Shown here one piece after another: positions 15,082 to 24,553 of a stretch of DNA of 64,000 nt; position 1 is the first letter of the stretch; each line of letters opens with the position of its first letter. Position numbers and translations under genes: made by a program. The notes under the pieces were generated by a model that worked only from the letters and a program-made list of their open reading frames with translations, searched no databases and was not told the origin of the DNA. The stretch is from Mesobacillus zeae (GTDB lineage: Bacteria; Bacillota; Bacilli; Bacillales; Cytobacillaceae): contig NZ_QWVT01000007.1 in NCBI RefSeq assembly GCF_003570705.1, forward strand, positions 51,357-115,356. Direction: 5' to 3'.

Positions 15082-17406
15082 TTAGGAATCAGCGACAACG
15101 AGCACATCCAGGTGTCGAGTGCACCTTAACAGTTTTTTCACGATGTTACCTCCAACGTAACCTTTTAGAAATGACTTGTAGGAATGGCCAATCACCACTT
15201 GAGTTACTTTTCTTTTCTCCATTTCATTTAAAAGAGGATTTACAACCCTCTTGGTTGTCCCGCTTTCAATGAGCATAAATATCCCCCCAAGATTTTCCGT
15301 CAATGCTCTCAGTTTGCCCAGCATTTTTTTTTCATCATTCGAAAACGTTCCCCTCTCTTTTGCATGCGCCACATACCAGACCGCCTTTAGCCGATATGCC
15401 ATTCGAAACCCTTTCCTGACCAGCTTCTCACCGTCAGGGCGTAACGGGATGCATACAAAAATGGCTTCTTCTTTTCGCCATGGTCCTCTCATCCCTTTGT
15501 TCCTTTCCCAGGATTCGAGCCGCTCGTCTACATCATCCGCCAGCTCTCTCAATGCAAGCTCTCTTAAAGCGATGAGGTTGCCTAGTGAAAAAAAGTTGTT
15601 CAGTGCCTGATTGACTTTATCCCTCCGATATATATTCCCATCCTTCATCCGTTGCCTCAAGGCTTTGGGCGAGAGATCGACAAGCTCCATTTCATCCGCT
15701 TCCTTAAGCACATAGTCAGGAACGGTTTCACGTACCTTTACGCCTGTAATCTGCCTTATGGCATCATTTAGGCTCTCCACATGCTGAATGTTCAATGTCG
15801 CGATGACAGAGATACCTGCTGAGAGAATCCTTTCAATATCTTCATACCTTTTAGCTTTCAAGCTGCCAGGGATATTCGTGTGGGCTAGTTCATCGATCAG
15901 GGCCACCTCCGGCTTCCGTTCAATGATCGCTTCTGTATCCATTTCCTCCAGCAATACTGTTTTATAGGAGATTTTTTTACGCGGGATTGTTTCAAGGCCC
16001 TCAGCCTGTGCCTGTGTCTCTATCCGGCCATGCGTCTCAAGAAGACCAATGACTACGTCTGCTCCTTTTTCCTTTAAAAATCTTCCCTCCGCTAGCATAG
16101 TATAGGTTTTCCCGACACCAGGCGCTGCACCGATGTATATTTTAAATTTCCCGCGGTGCAGCTTTTCCAACTGCTTTTGCTTTTCTTCTTCCGATAACCT
16201 TTTAAAGCTTTCCTTTCTCCGCTGGTTTTCATTTTTTGCCGGCAGCAGTCTCTCTCCATACGTATCGGCACGGTCTGGGACAAGGATGACATCGATGTTT
16301 TTTGCTTTTTTCAAAATGTGGTTCAGGATTGACCCATGAAATGCTTCCTGGAGGCGGCTTTGCTTGGAGTGCCCCATTACAAGCCTTGTGGCACAGCTTT
16401 TTATTGCATACTCCACGATTTCATCCGCAATATGTTTTTGTACAACCCGTAATTCGGTAATTCCCGCATCAAGTTTATCCGCCAACTTCTCCAGGGATGC
16501 TTTGAATGCAGCCTCTTCCAATGTGAGCTTTTTATTTTTCGGCAAGAAACAAGCAATCACGAGTTCTGCACCAAGACGTTTGGCAATTTGATGCCCTCTC
16601 CTCACGAGAATGGATCCGTTCCAATGATACTGTGCAGCCACCATGATTTTCTCAGTTGAACCACTTGCTCCTTTCATCCCTCGGCTGATGCGGTACTCTT
16701 CAAGGTCGGCATGAACTTCCCCGGCCAGCACCCGCAGGGAAATCTCTCTCAGGATTGCAAGATGTTCAGCCCTTCTCATGATTATTTCGGGTATATCACC
16801 GTTTTTCGATATTTTGATATTTCCTTCCTTTGACCTTGCGAAAATGGATTCAGGCGATACATCAAGCAATTTGACTTCATCAGCAATTTCTAGGATGGAA
16901 ATAGGGAGGCGGCAGCTTTTCACCTTGATGCCTGTATGTGAATGGACTAGTTCCCCAACCCTTTCTAGATCGGTGATATTCATGGTGGCAATGACGGAAA
17001 TATTTGCGGCAAGAAGTTCCTTCACATCCTCAAGCCTTGTTTTATTTCTCGCACAGGGACGGTTCCTGCCGGCAAGCGTATCGATGAGAACCACTTCAGG
17101 GTTCGTATCGAGCAGCCGTTCCAGGTTGATATCATGGTTCTCCCGTCCTTTATGATTCCAAATCACAGGAGGAAAGATTTCAAGAAAACCAATTTGGTCG
17201 CGCAATCCGGGATAATCAAATGTATCAGCAATCCCTATACAGGTTGTAATTCCTTTGGCCGCAAGCCTGTTACCTTCTTCCAGCAAATGAAATGTTTTTC
17301 CTGCTCCGCTGACAGCCCCAAGAATGATTTTTAGGCTGCCTCTGCCCATTTTTTCCTGGGCAGCCAAATATGCTTTCGCAGACTTTCTGCCAAACTCCTC
17401 ATTCAC
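15082..17406 (-). CDS. kdpD: Tandem-duplicated KdpD N-terminal regulator (no kinase domain)
   Basis: About 774 residues made of two KdpD-type units, each a KdpD ATPase domain followed by a UspA-like domain. Unit 2 is canonical: Walker A AAPGVGKT (about residue 427) and LIDELAHTNIPGS. Unit 1 keeps Walker A AVSGAGKT (about residue 31) but its second motif is LIDTLAGRNRP, losing the conserved Glu and His. There are no membrane helices, GAF, HisKA or HATPase, so it cannot be a sensor kinase. I chose GTG at 17406, just after AGAGGGGG. It is the last gene of the kdp operon, behind a hairpin. Confidence 0.88.
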   Translation of the reverse strand: MNEEFGRKSAKAYLAAQEKMGRGSLKIILGAVSGAGKTFHLLEEGNRLAAKGITTCIGIADTFDYPGLRDQIGFLEIFPPVIWNHKGRENHDINLERLLDTNPEVVLIDTLAGRNRPCARNKTRLEDVKELLAANISVIATMNITDLERVGELVHSHTGIKVKSCRLPISILEIADEVKLLDVSPESIFARSKEGNIKISKNGDIPEIIMRRAEHLAILREISLRVLAGEVHADLEEYRISRGMKGASGSTEKIMVAAQYHWNGSILVRRGHQIAKRLGAELVIACFLPKNKKLTLEEAAFKASLEKLADKLDAGITELRVVQKHIADEIVEYAIKSCATRLVMGHSKQSRLQEAFHGSILNHILKKAKNIDVILVPDRADTYGERLLPAKNENQRRKESFKRLSEEEKQKQLEKLHRGKFKIYIGAAPGVGKTYTMLAEGRFLKEKGADVVIGLLETHGRIETQAQAEGLETIPRKKISYKTVLLEEMDTEAIIERKPEVALIDELAHTNIPGSLKAKRYEDIERILSAGISVIATLNIQHVESLNDAIRQITGVKVRETVPDYVLKEADEMELVDLSPKALRQRMKDGNIYRRDKVNQALNNFFSLGNLIALRELALRELADDVDERLESWERNKGMRGPWRKEEAIFVCIPLRPDGEKLVRKGFRMAYRLKAVWYVAHAKERGTFSNDEKKMLGKLRALTENLGGIFMLIESGTTKRVVNPLLNEMEKRKVTQVVIGHSYKSFLKGYVGGNIVKKLLRCTRHLDVLVVADS

Positions 17407-17433
17407 AAGTTTTCCCCCTCTTAAAAAAATGGT

Positions 17434-17460
17434 AAAAAGGAGAGGTGTAATCCTCCCCTT
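17434..17460 (-). terminator. Intercistronic hairpin between kdpC and kdpD
   Basis: On the minus strand GGGGAGG (17452-17458) pairs with CCTCTCC (17439-17445) and is followed by UUUUU. A weak terminator here would reduce the regulator relative to the pump subunits. Confidence 0.6.
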
Positions 17461-17471
17461 TCTCACCGTAT

Positions 17472-18023
17472 CTATTTTTCATCAAGACTTCGATTAAGCA
17501 TCAGTACATTCACTCTAGGCTCTCCAAAAATGCCTAGCTGTCGGCCTTCCGTCTGTTCTTTGATCAGCTTTCTTAGCACTTCTTCCTGTATGCCCCGCTC
17601 TTTGCTGATACGAGGAACCTGTATCAAAGCGGCAAGCGGCGAGATATGCGGGTCAAGTCCCGAACCTGAATTTGTCAGCAAATCTGCCGGAATGTCTTCT
17701 TTTTTCACCCCTGGATTGGCAACGAGGAAGGCATTAATGTCGTCTTTTGTCCGTTTTGCAAGCTCCTCATTGGAAGCAGCATAGTTATTAGAGCCAGATC
17801 CCGCTCCGTCATATTTGATGGAAGAAACACGACCGCTAAAATATTTTGGTTCGTTAAAAGCCTGGCCAATCAATTCCGATCCCCTCACTTTACCGCTTTC
17901 TTCGATTAAGCTGCCATTGGCCTTCTCAGGCATAAGCAGATTCGCTGCGCCATTTACAGCCAGCGGATAAACAAGGCCGCACGCAAATAGAAGCACAAGG
18001 ACAATTCGCAAATTCTTAAACAT
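17472..18023 (-). CDS. kdpC: Potassium-transporting ATPase subunit KdpC
   Basis: About 183 residues with one N-terminal membrane helix (IVLVLLFACGLVYPLAV) and a periplasmic-side domain with SELIGQAF, RVSSIKYDGAGSGSNN and GLDPHISPLAALIQVPRI, all KdpC hallmarks. It stabilises the KdpFABC pump. The ATG at 18023 follows GCGGTGA; a GTG nine bases earlier is also possible. Confidence 0.95.
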   Translation of the reverse strand: MFKNLRIVLVLLFACGLVYPLAVNGAANLLMPEKANGSLIEESGKVRGSELIGQAFNEPKYFSGRVSSIKYDGAGSGSNNYAASNEELAKRTKDDINAFLVANPGVKKEDIPADLLTNSGSGLDPHISPLAALIQVPRISKERGIQEEVLRKLIKEQTEGRQLGIFGEPRVNVLMLNRSLDEK

Positions 18024-18044
18024 AAAATTCACCGCTTTCTTTAT

Positions 18045-20117
18045 TTATAAAACAAATGCAAGAGCAAGGTCGATCAGCTTGATACCGGCAAATGGCACGA
18101 CCACTCCGCCCAGCCCGTAAATTAAAAGGTTCTTTCTTAATAGCTTTGTTGCACTCATCGGCACATATTCGATACCTTTCATGGCGAGGGGGATGAGAAT
18201 CGGTATGATGACAGCGTTAAAGATAAGCGCCGACAGTATTGCACTCTCCGGTGTCTCGAGCCCCATCAGATTCAATGATTCCATTTCGGGTATGGCCAAA
18301 AGTAGCATTGCCGGGATAATGGCAAAGTATTTTGCGATATCATTCGCGATGCTGAATGTCGTCAGCGCCCCCCGTGTCATGAGCAGCTGCTTGCCTATCG
18401 CAATGACTTCTATGATTTTCGTCGGGTCGGAATCAAGATCGACCATATTGGCCGCTTCTTTTGCAGCAGCCGTACCGCTGTTCATCGCAACTCCTACATC
18501 TGCCTGTGCGAGGGCAGGGGCATCATTCGTACCGTCCCCTGACATTGCAACGAGTTTGCCTTCCCCCTGCTCTCTGCGAATCAGCTCAAGCTTGTCTTCC
18601 GGGCGGGCTTCAGGAATATAATCATCGACACCTGCCTCTCTAGCTATTGTTGCCGCTGTCAGAGGATTATCCCCTGTGCACATGATAGTTTTGATGCCCA
18701 TTTTGCGAAGTTCTGCAAAGCGTTCCTTCATTCCCGGCTTCACAGTATCCTTTAAATAGACGAGACCTAGGATTTTATTCCCATCCGCCACCGCCAGCGG
18801 TGTTCCCCCTTCCCTGGCAATGCCTTCCGCCAATTTGTCCATGTCACCCGGGATTGTTCCTCCAAAGCTCTCCACATATCTTCTTACGGCATCGACCGCC
18901 CCTTTCCTGACAGCTCTTCCATCGGGAAAATCCGTACCGCTCATGCGCGTTTCAGCCTTAAATTCGATGCCTATTGAATTTTTAACAGTCGGCAATCTCT
19001 CACCAAGCTTCTTAGATAGCCCGATGATCGACTTTCCTTCCGGCGTTTCATCGTGAAGCGAGCTTTCCGCTGCTGCCTCGCTCAGCTCCCCTATGGAATA
19101 ACCGCCGCAAGGGATGAATTCAGAAGCCATCCTGTTCCCATATGTAATGGTACCCGTCTTATCGAGGATGAGCGTATTGATATCACCTGCGGCTTCAACT
19201 GCTTTGCCCGACATGGCAATGACATTGAATTTCGTAACCCGGTCCATTCCGGCGATCCCGATGGCGGAAAGCAGCCCTCCAATCGTTGTGGGAATCAGGC
19301 AGACAAGGAGCGCAATCAGCGTTGATACAGGTATGTGCACATCCACATAGGAGCCGATTGGGACAAGAGTCGCGCAAACGACGATAAAAATAAGCGTGAG
19401 GCTGATCAACAATGTGTTCAAAGCAATTTCATTAGGTGTTTTCTTTCTCTTCGCCCCTTCGACCATACTGATCATCCTGTCGAGGAAGGACTCTCCCGGC
19501 TCCGCAGTGATCCTGATTTTGATCCAGTCACTCGCCACCCTTGTGCCTCCAGTGACGGAGCAAAAATCTCCACCTGCTTCTTTAATGACAGGTGCCGACT
19601 CCCCAGTGATGGCAGACTCATCGACTGAGGCCACGCCTTCGATGACTTCGCCGTCTCCAGGAATGATATCATTCGCCTCGGCAAGCACAATATCTCCCTT
19701 CCTAAGCTCCGGCGAGAAAACCGGCACGATGGAACCATCTTTTACGAGCAGCTTCGCCTCGACATCGCGCTTCGATTTTTTCAGGCTCTCCGCCTGTGCC
19801 CTGCCCCGTCCTTCAGCAAGCGCCTCGGCAAAATTTGCAAACAGGATGGTGACAAGAAGTATCATGGATACTGCGCCATTGTAGATCCGGTCTGACGGTT
19901 CGCCGAATATCCCTGGAAAAACAGTAAGTATCAAGGTGATGAAAAAACCGGCTTCAACTGTGAACATGACCGGATTCTTGATCATCACCGCCGGATTCAG
20001 CTTTATAAACGCTTCCACGATGGCTTTTTTAATGGTTGATGGGCGTTGACCGGATGCTGGCTCTGTCCCCGGCAGCATCACCGGATTTTCGATTACTGCT
20101 TTATTAGAAGTATCCAT
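18045..20117 (-). CDS. kdpB: Potassium-transporting P-type ATPase catalytic subunit KdpB
   Basis: 690 residues. The phosphorylation motif DKTGTIT, the actuator TGES (ITGESAPV, the site of inhibitory Ser phosphorylation in E. coli) and the hinge [18 protein letters not shown] are intact. ATP hydrolysis here drives K+ through KdpA. Length equals the family norm. It lies 33 bp behind kdpA and 21 bp before kdpC. Confidence 0.97.
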   Translation of the reverse strand: MDTSNKAVIENPVMLPGTEPASGQRPSTIKKAIVEAFIKLNPAVMIKNPVMFTVEAGFFITLILTVFPGIFGEPSDRIYNGAVSMILLVTILFANFAEALAEGRGRAQAESLKKSKRDVEAKLLVKDGSIVPVFSPELRKGDIVLAEANDIIPGDGEVIEGVASVDESAITGESAPVIKEAGGDFCSVTGGTRVASDWIKIRITAEPGESFLDRMISMVEGAKRKKTPNEIALNTLLISLTLIFIVVCATLVPIGSYVDVHIPVSTLIALLVCLIPTTIGGLLSAIGIAGMDRVTKFNVIAMSGKAVEAAGDINTLILDKTGTITYGNRMASEFIPCGGYSIGELSEAAAESSLHDETPEGKSIIGLSKKLGERLPTVKNSIGIEFKAETRMSGTDFPDGRAVRKGAVDAVRRYVESFGGTIPGDMDKLAEGIAREGGTPLAVADGNKILGLVYLKDTVKPGMKERFAELRKMGIKTIMCTGDNPLTAATIAREAGVDDYIPEARPEDKLELIRREQGEGKLVAMSGDGTNDAPALAQADVGVAMNSGTAAAKEAANMVDLDSDPTKIIEVIAIGKQLLMTRGALTTFSIANDIAKYFAIIPAMLLLAIPEMESLNLMGLETPESAILSALIFNAVIIPILIPLAMKGIEYVPMSATKLLRKNLLIYGLGGVVVPFAGIKLIDLALAFVL

Positions 20118-20150
20118 TTCTCATAAACTCCTTTTCAATTTCAATTAGCA

Positions 20151-21824
20151 TTAGCGAAGTGTCAGCGCATCTGCCACAGGGCCAAGCGCGAGGACAGGAA
20201 AGAACGTCAGCGCTCCGACAACAAGGACCGTTCCAAGGAGGATCGCCATATATGTGCTGTTATCGGTTTTGAAGGTACCGATTGTTTCCGGTACAGGTTT
20301 TTTCACCATCATTGATGCACCGACTGCCAGCATGGCAATGATGGAAAAATATCGTCCAAACAGCATAACCAAACCTGTAGATATATTCCAAAAAGGTGTG
20401 TTATCGCCAAGTCCTTCAAAACCAGACCCATTGTTCGCAGCAGAAGAAGTAAATTCGTACAGAACCTGTGAGATGCCATGGTAGCCTGGATTGGATACTG
20501 CGGCTGAGCCCATGCCTGTCGCAAGTGCGATTGCCGATGGAACTAGGATGATCAATGGATGGATAAGAATGGTGATGGCAATCAGCTTCATTTCCCCCGC
20601 TTCTATCTTTCTCCCCAAGAATTCCGGTGTCCTCCCAACCATCAGCCCAGCGATGAAAACGGCAAGGATGCCATACATCAGGATATTGATGAGTCCTACC
20701 CCGTCACCGCCAAACACGCAGTTTAGCATCATTTGCGCTACCGGCACCATTCCTCCAAGCGGCGTCAGCGTATCATGCATGTTGTTGACCGTACCTGTCG
20801 TGGCAGCTGTCGTCACGGCTGTGAACAATGTGCTTTGGGCAATGCCAAATCTTACTTCCTTCCCTTCCATGTTCCCTTCCTCCTGGGAGAGTCCAGCCTC
20901 TTGTAATGCCATGTTCCCATAGGTTTCGCTGATGTAAGCAACAGACAGGAAACCTAAAAACATGATTGCCATCGCTCCAAACAACATCCGGCCAGTCTTC
21001 TTTCTGCCGCTCATGCTGCCAAACGCGAACGGTAGCGATGCAGGGAGGAGAAACATGGACAGAATCTCGATGACATTAGAGAGCGGCGTGGGATTTTCAA
21101 AAGGATGTGAAGAATTGACTCCAAAAAAACCACCCCCGTTGGTCCCAAGATGCTTAATCGATTCAAGCGCCGCCACGGGCCCTCTCGCAATTTGCTGCAC
21201 GTTTCCTTCCTGGGTCATAGCTTCCACATTCGGACTCAAAGTCTGCGGAACACCTTGGGACACGAGCAGCATTGATACAAGAAAGGATAAAGGGAGCAAA
21301 ATTCTCGTATGCGCCCTGACGAGATCAACATAAAAGTTGCCAAGGCTTTCTTTCCCTGTCAGCCCCCTGATGAAGGCCATGCAGACCGCAAGGCCTGTTG
21401 CAGGTGTCGTGAACATCAAAAACATAATTACCATCATTTGTGACAAGTACGTGAGCCCTGACTCCCCACTGTAATGCTGCAAATTTGTATTTGTCAAAAA
21501 GCTTGCCGCCGTGTTGAAGCTCAGCAAAGGATCCATGTTTCCAATCTCATTCGGATTTAACGGTAGAAAGGTTTGCAGGCGAAGTATCAGATAACCCGCT
21601 CCGAACATGACAAAGTTGCTGATGATGACTGCCTTTGCATACTGTTTCCATGTCATGCTATCTCCTGCTATCCCTCCGAGCCTGAAAATAATACCTTCTA
21701 TTTTTCCAAATCCTTTATCAAGCTTCGTGCTTTCCAGCGAGAAAACAGCAGCTATGTACTTCCCCATTGGAACGGCAAGTGTTACTACCATGAGTAGAAC
21801 AATTCCGGTTTGCAATAAATCCAT
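20151..21824 (-). CDS. kdpA: Potassium-binding/translocating subunit KdpA
   Basis: 557 residues, about ten membrane helices, four K+-channel-like pore loops; TNLQHYSGE, GTNGGGFFGVNSSHPFENP and NNGSGFEGL are recognisable selectivity-filter regions. It forms the high-affinity K+ path of the KdpFABC complex in the membrane. Third gene of the operon after the small ORF and kdpF. Confidence 0.97.
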   Translation of the reverse strand: MDLLQTGIVLLMVVTLAVPMGKYIAAVFSLESTKLDKGFGKIEGIIFRLGGIAGDSMTWKQYAKAVIISNFVMFGAGYLILRLQTFLPLNPNEIGNMDPLLSFNTAASFLTNTNLQHYSGESGLTYLSQMMVIMFLMFTTPATGLAVCMAFIRGLTGKESLGNFYVDLVRAHTRILLPLSFLVSMLLVSQGVPQTLSPNVEAMTQEGNVQQIARGPVAALESIKHLGTNGGGFFGVNSSHPFENPTPLSNVIEILSMFLLPASLPFAFGSMSGRKKTGRMLFGAMAIMFLGFLSVAYISETYGNMALQEAGLSQEEGNMEGKEVRFGIAQSTLFTAVTTAATTGTVNNMHDTLTPLGGMVPVAQMMLNCVFGGDGVGLINILMYGILAVFIAGLMVGRTPEFLGRKIEAGEMKLIAITILIHPLIILVPSAIALATGMGSAAVSNPGYHGISQVLYEFTSSAANNGSGFEGLGDNTPFWNISTGLVMLFGRYFSIIAMLAVGASMMVKKPVPETIGTFKTDNSTYMAILLGTVLVVGALTFFPVLALGPVADALTLR

Positions 21825-21848
21825 TTGTCTATTCCCCCTGCTAAATGA

Positions 21849-21926
21849 TTAATATTTTTCCGGATGGAGCAATGCATCTAATAGATAAAGAGACAATGCT
21901 CCGGTGATGACTGCGAGTACCGTCAT
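21849..21926 (-). CDS. kdpF: KdpF small subunit
   Basis: 25 residues forming one membrane helix and ending LLHPEKY, the standard KdpF ending (L-x-P-E-x-F/Y). GGAG precedes the ATG, which overlaps the stop of the preceding small ORF by ATGA, implying translational coupling. KdpF stabilises the KdpABC complex. Confidence 0.85.
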   Translation of the reverse strand: MTVLAVITGALSLYLLDALLHPEKY

Positions 21927-22030
21927 TTTTCTCCGCTCCTTTCCCTGTTGATAATCGAGTCGCAAAAGCTGATGAACCCAAGGAACAGACCTAGGCTCGC
22001 CAATGCAAGCAGAATGGAAACAATGTCCAA
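21923..22030 (-). CDS. Small membrane protein at the head of the kdp operon
   Basis: 35 residues, TTG start with GGGAGGTG 6 nt upstream. One hydrophobic helix (ILLALASLGLFLGFISFCD) is followed by a charged tail INRERSGEK. A similar short protein with a (G/R)xCDxL motif precedes kdpF in many other bacteria (recalled, not searched). Coupled to kdpF by an ATGA overlap. Probably an accessory subunit or regulator of the pump. Confidence 0.7.
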   Translation of the reverse strand: MDIVSILLALASLGLFLGFISFCDSIINRERSGEK

Positions 22031-22081
22031 CCTTTTCACCTCCCGTACATTCTGGTTTTTTGCAGATCCTTTCTGGAATAC

Positions 22082-22184
22082 AAAAAAGACCAGTGCGCAC
22101 TTTTCCAATTAGTGAATACAGGTTGAGACCGTCATTGCGGAAACTCATCCTTACATCCATGTTTGAAAAAAGTATGCACTGGTC
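22082..22184 (-). terminator. Long-range terminator/attenuator in the kdp leader
   Basis: Minus-strand GACCAGTGC (22176-22184) is perfectly complementary to GCACTGGTC (22088-22096), which is followed by UUUUUU (22082-22087). The 79-nt interior may hold other stems. The 5' arm begins 3 nt after the stop codon of a leader peptide. Confidence 0.55.
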
Positions 22185-22187
22185 TAC

Positions 22188-22232
22188 TTAACGCCAGACG
22201 GGTGAATGCCCTTCATGCGTTCTGTCTCCCAT
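22188..22232 (-). CDS. Putative kdp leader peptide
   Basis: 14 residues (MGDRTHEGHSPVWR) with AAAGGAGG 4 nt upstream. It ends 3 nt before the 5' arm of the attenuator helix, so a terminating ribosome would cover that arm. It lies between the c-di-AMP riboswitch and the operon genes. No homologue is known to me. Confidence 0.45.
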   Translation of the reverse strand: MGDRTHEGHSPVWR

Positions 22233-22303
22233 GCAGCCTCCTTTAATAGGCATAGCAAAAAGACCTGCTATTCGCCAGACTGCTCCTCTGCTGCTCGCCG
22301 CAA

Positions 22304-22480
22304 CAAAAAAAGCCCCCTGGATAAGGCGGTCTTTTGGACCTCCTTCGCTTTAGCCGACGAAGTTAGCTGACGGGTAGGATGGCGAAAGAGCATTCTCATC
22401 CCTTCTGTACTGTGTACAAAATTAACCCCAATTGATTGGTTCCTCCGCTCTCGTTTCGAGATTAGGCCGAATTAAGCTGT
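22304..22480 (-). ncRNA. c-di-AMP riboswitch (ydaO-yuaA class) of the kdp operon
   Basis: The minus strand shows the class signature in order: GAGAGCGGAGGAACC, GGGGTTAAT, TTGTACACAGTACAG, GGATGAGA, GCTCTTTCGCCATCCTACC and CGTCAGCTAACTTCGTCGGC. A hairpin AAGGAGGTC/GACCGCCTT follows, with a U-run at 22304-22310. In this class c-di-AMP binding favours termination, so K+ uptake is turned off when c-di-AMP (and K+) is high. Upstream of kdp this has been described in the B. cereus group. Confidence 0.93.
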
Positions 22481-22601
22481 TAGAGGAAATATTAACCTCG
22501 TATCCTTTTACTTGCAAACCGCAAAAAGCCTTAATATTTCTCATTTTCGAAAGATTCTTCATCAATTTCTATGTTTATCTCTTAAATGCTACGTTTTTCT
22601 C

Positions 22602-22648
22602 ACTATCTTACAGCATTGACAAATTTCAAGAAGAGTCAGTAAGATAGT
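22602..22648. promoter_or_regulatory. Overlapping divergent promoters within a 10-bp inverted repeat (kdp / DUF2294)
   Basis: ACTATCTTAC (22602-22611) and GTAAGATAGT (22639-22648) are perfect inverted repeats. On the plus strand TTGACA (22616-22621) is 18 bp from TAAGAT (22640-22645), driving the DUF2294 gene. The left arm supplies the mirror-image TAAGAT for the kdp direction, with a poorer -35 (TTCTTG). A regulator dimer could bind the repeat. Confidence 0.55.
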
Positions 22649-22691
22649 TGGCAATGATTATTATCACTTTTTTCCAATGGAGGATATCCTT

Positions 22692-23063
22692 ATGACGAAC
22701 GTTAAAAAGAAGCTCGAAGCCGACTTGAGCGAGGCTTTCATTAAATTTCAGAGAGAACTCATTGGACGAGGCCCCCAGGAAACCAAGACTTATATTGTCA
22801 AAGACATGGTGATTACAAGGTTCAAAGGGGTATTGACTGTTGAAGAAAAACACCTCGTACAAAATGAAAACGGTAAAAAACTGGTGAAGCAAATGCGGCA
22901 GCTCTTAAGAGAGATGTACAGCAAGGAATTCGAGGAAATCGTGGAAAGACACACAAAATGTAAAGTTATCTGCAGCCACAGCGACATCAGCACAAAAATT
23001 GGGGAGCGGATTGAAGTGTTTATTTTGGAAAAAGATCTTGAGAAGTATTTATGCCAAGACTAG
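22692..23063 (+). CDS. DUF2294 family protein (YbcI-like)
   Basis: 123 residues with the pattern RELIGRGPQETKTYIVKDMVITRFKGVLTVEEKHL, typical of DUF2294 proteins such as B. subtilis YbcI. Soluble; function unknown, often found near bicarbonate or ion-transport genes. ATG at 22692 has GGAGG at 7-nt spacing; the in-frame ATG at 22677 overlaps that site and is rejected. It is divergent from kdp and shares its promoter region. Confidence 0.8.
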   Translation: MTNVKKKLEADLSEAFIKFQRELIGRGPQETKTYIVKDMVITRFKGVLTVEEKHLVQNENGKKLVKQMRQLLREMYSKEFEEIVERHTKCKVICSHSDISTKIGERIEVFILEKDLEKYLCQD

Positions 23064-23470
23064 AAAGGTTTCTGATACAGTAGGCTTTTACAGCATTCAA
23101 GGTTCATATCCCTCTCGTCTCTTTCGCTATTGATACGGACTAATGGTTTTTCGCCTAAAGTTTGTGGGAATATCTGAAATCTAATAAGGGCAGTACATAA
23201 GTGTCAGACCTCCGATTCCAGCTAGAAAATAGACTGTACTGTCTTTTCCTCGTTCAATGCTCCCTCACTTAAACAAAATAATTGAATGCCGCGCTATGCC
23301 CCAAAGAGAATCCTCAGATATTCCGTGATAAATAAGCAATCATATAGGTTCCACATCATAAACTCTTTATGTGTCATATTATTTTTAGATTCTTCTTACC
23401 AACGATGTAATTACCAATCAATAATAGAAAGTTATGATTCTTATAAATAACGCTAAGGAGATGTTGTTTA
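23064..23470. other. 407-bp gap without a recognisable gene
   Basis: No credible coding frame. CAGTACA near 23195 and TGTACTG near 23234 are short inverted repeats about 40 bp apart; no promoter of good quality was found for the following gene. Confidence 0.5.
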
Positions 23471-24553
23471 ATGAAAAAAGGCCATTTTCTTAAACAGATG
23501 GGGATTGATTATCCCATCATTCAGGCCCCTATGGCAGGCGGAGTCACGACGAATGAATTGGTGGCAGCTGTTTCGAATGCTGGAGGGCTTGGCATGGTTG
23601 GGGCAGGCTACCTGAATCCCAGTCAGCTCTCGGAGCAAATTTTATCCATCAGGGAAATGACAGACAAGCCGTTTGGTGTTAATTTATTTGTTGCGTCTAC
23701 AGTACATATTGATCAAAAGAGAATCAACAGATCCCAAAAGTTGCTATCCCCTCTCGCAGAACAACTTGGAATTGAAAATAACAGTGCTCCACTTCCTTCA
23801 CAGGAAGAAATTGACTCAACCTTCCGACAGCATATTGATGTCCTTTTGAAAAAAGGTGTACGCATTTGTTCCTTTACATTCGGGATTCCGGAAGCAGAAG
23901 TCATCCAAAAATTGAAAACGGAAGGTGTCTTTGTGATTGGAACAGCAACTACGGTCGAAGAAGCATCCCTAAATGAGAAGGCAGGAATGGATGCTGTCGT
24001 CCTGCAAGGAAGCGAAGCCGGCGGGCACAGGGGGACATTTGCAGCAGCTCCAGAAAAGGGGCAAGTCGGGTTAATGTCACTGATTCCGCAGGCGGCAGAC
24101 AAGGTTGGAATTCCGTTGATTGCCTCTGGCGGGATCATGGACGGTCGCGGTCTGCTCGCTGCAAAAATTCTCGGAGCTTCCGCAGTTCAAATGGGGAGTG
24201 CTTTTCTAGTATGTAACGAAAGCGGAGCTCATACTGTACATAAAGATGCGATTTTGCAGGCCTGTGACGATGGTACCATCCTGACCCGCTCTTTTTCCGG
24301 AAAGCTTGCACGCGGAATCAATAACGTATTTATTCAATCTTTGAAGGGTTACGAAGAAGAATTCCCGGAATTTCCGGTTCAAAATACCTTAACGTCAAAA
24401 ATACGAAAAACAGCTTCGCTCCAACAGAATCCTGATTATATGTCCCTATGGTCGGGCCAATCCCCCCTGCTCGCCCGACCACTATCCGCAAGTGACCTCG
24501 TTTTAAAGGTGATGGAGGAGGCAAAAATAGCGGAGAGGGATTGGATGAAATAA
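23471..24553 (+). CDS. NAD(P)H-dependent flavin oxidoreductase (nitronate monooxygenase)
   Basis: 360-residue FMN TIM barrel: IIQAPMAGGVTTNELVAAVSNAGGLGMVGAGYL at the N-terminus, QGSEAGGHRG with the conserved catalytic-type His, IASGGIMDGRG, and GASAVQMGSAFL binding FMN phosphate. This is the closest of the two paralogues to bona fide class I nitronate monooxygenase, which detoxifies propionate 3-nitronate. AAGGAGATG precedes the ATG. Monocistronic. Confidence 0.88.
   Translation: MKKGHFLKQMGIDYPIIQAPMAGGVTTNELVAAVSNAGGLGMVGAGYLNPSQLSEQILSIREMTDKPFGVNLFVASTVHIDQKRINRSQKLLSPLAEQLGIENNSAPLPSQEEIDSTFRQHIDVLLKKGVRICSFTFGIPEAEVIQKLKTEGVFVIGTATTVEEASLNEKAGMDAVVLQGSEAGGHRGTFAAAPEKGQVGLMSLIPQAADKVGIPLIASGGIMDGRGLLAAKILGASAVQMGSAFLVCNESGAHTVHKDAILQACDDGTILTRSFSGKLARGINNVFIQSLKGYEEEFPEFPVQNTLTSKIRKTASLQQNPDYMSLWSGQSPLLARPLSASDLVLKVMEEAKIAERDWMK

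Noticed and set aside
15082..17406. Functional KdpD sensor kinase
   Set aside because: No membrane helices, HisKA or HATPase domain, and no kdpE next to it.
22650..22672. Fur box before the DUF2294 gene
   Set aside because: AATGATTATTATCA matches only part of the consensus and lies downstream of the promoter; AT-rich chance match is likely.
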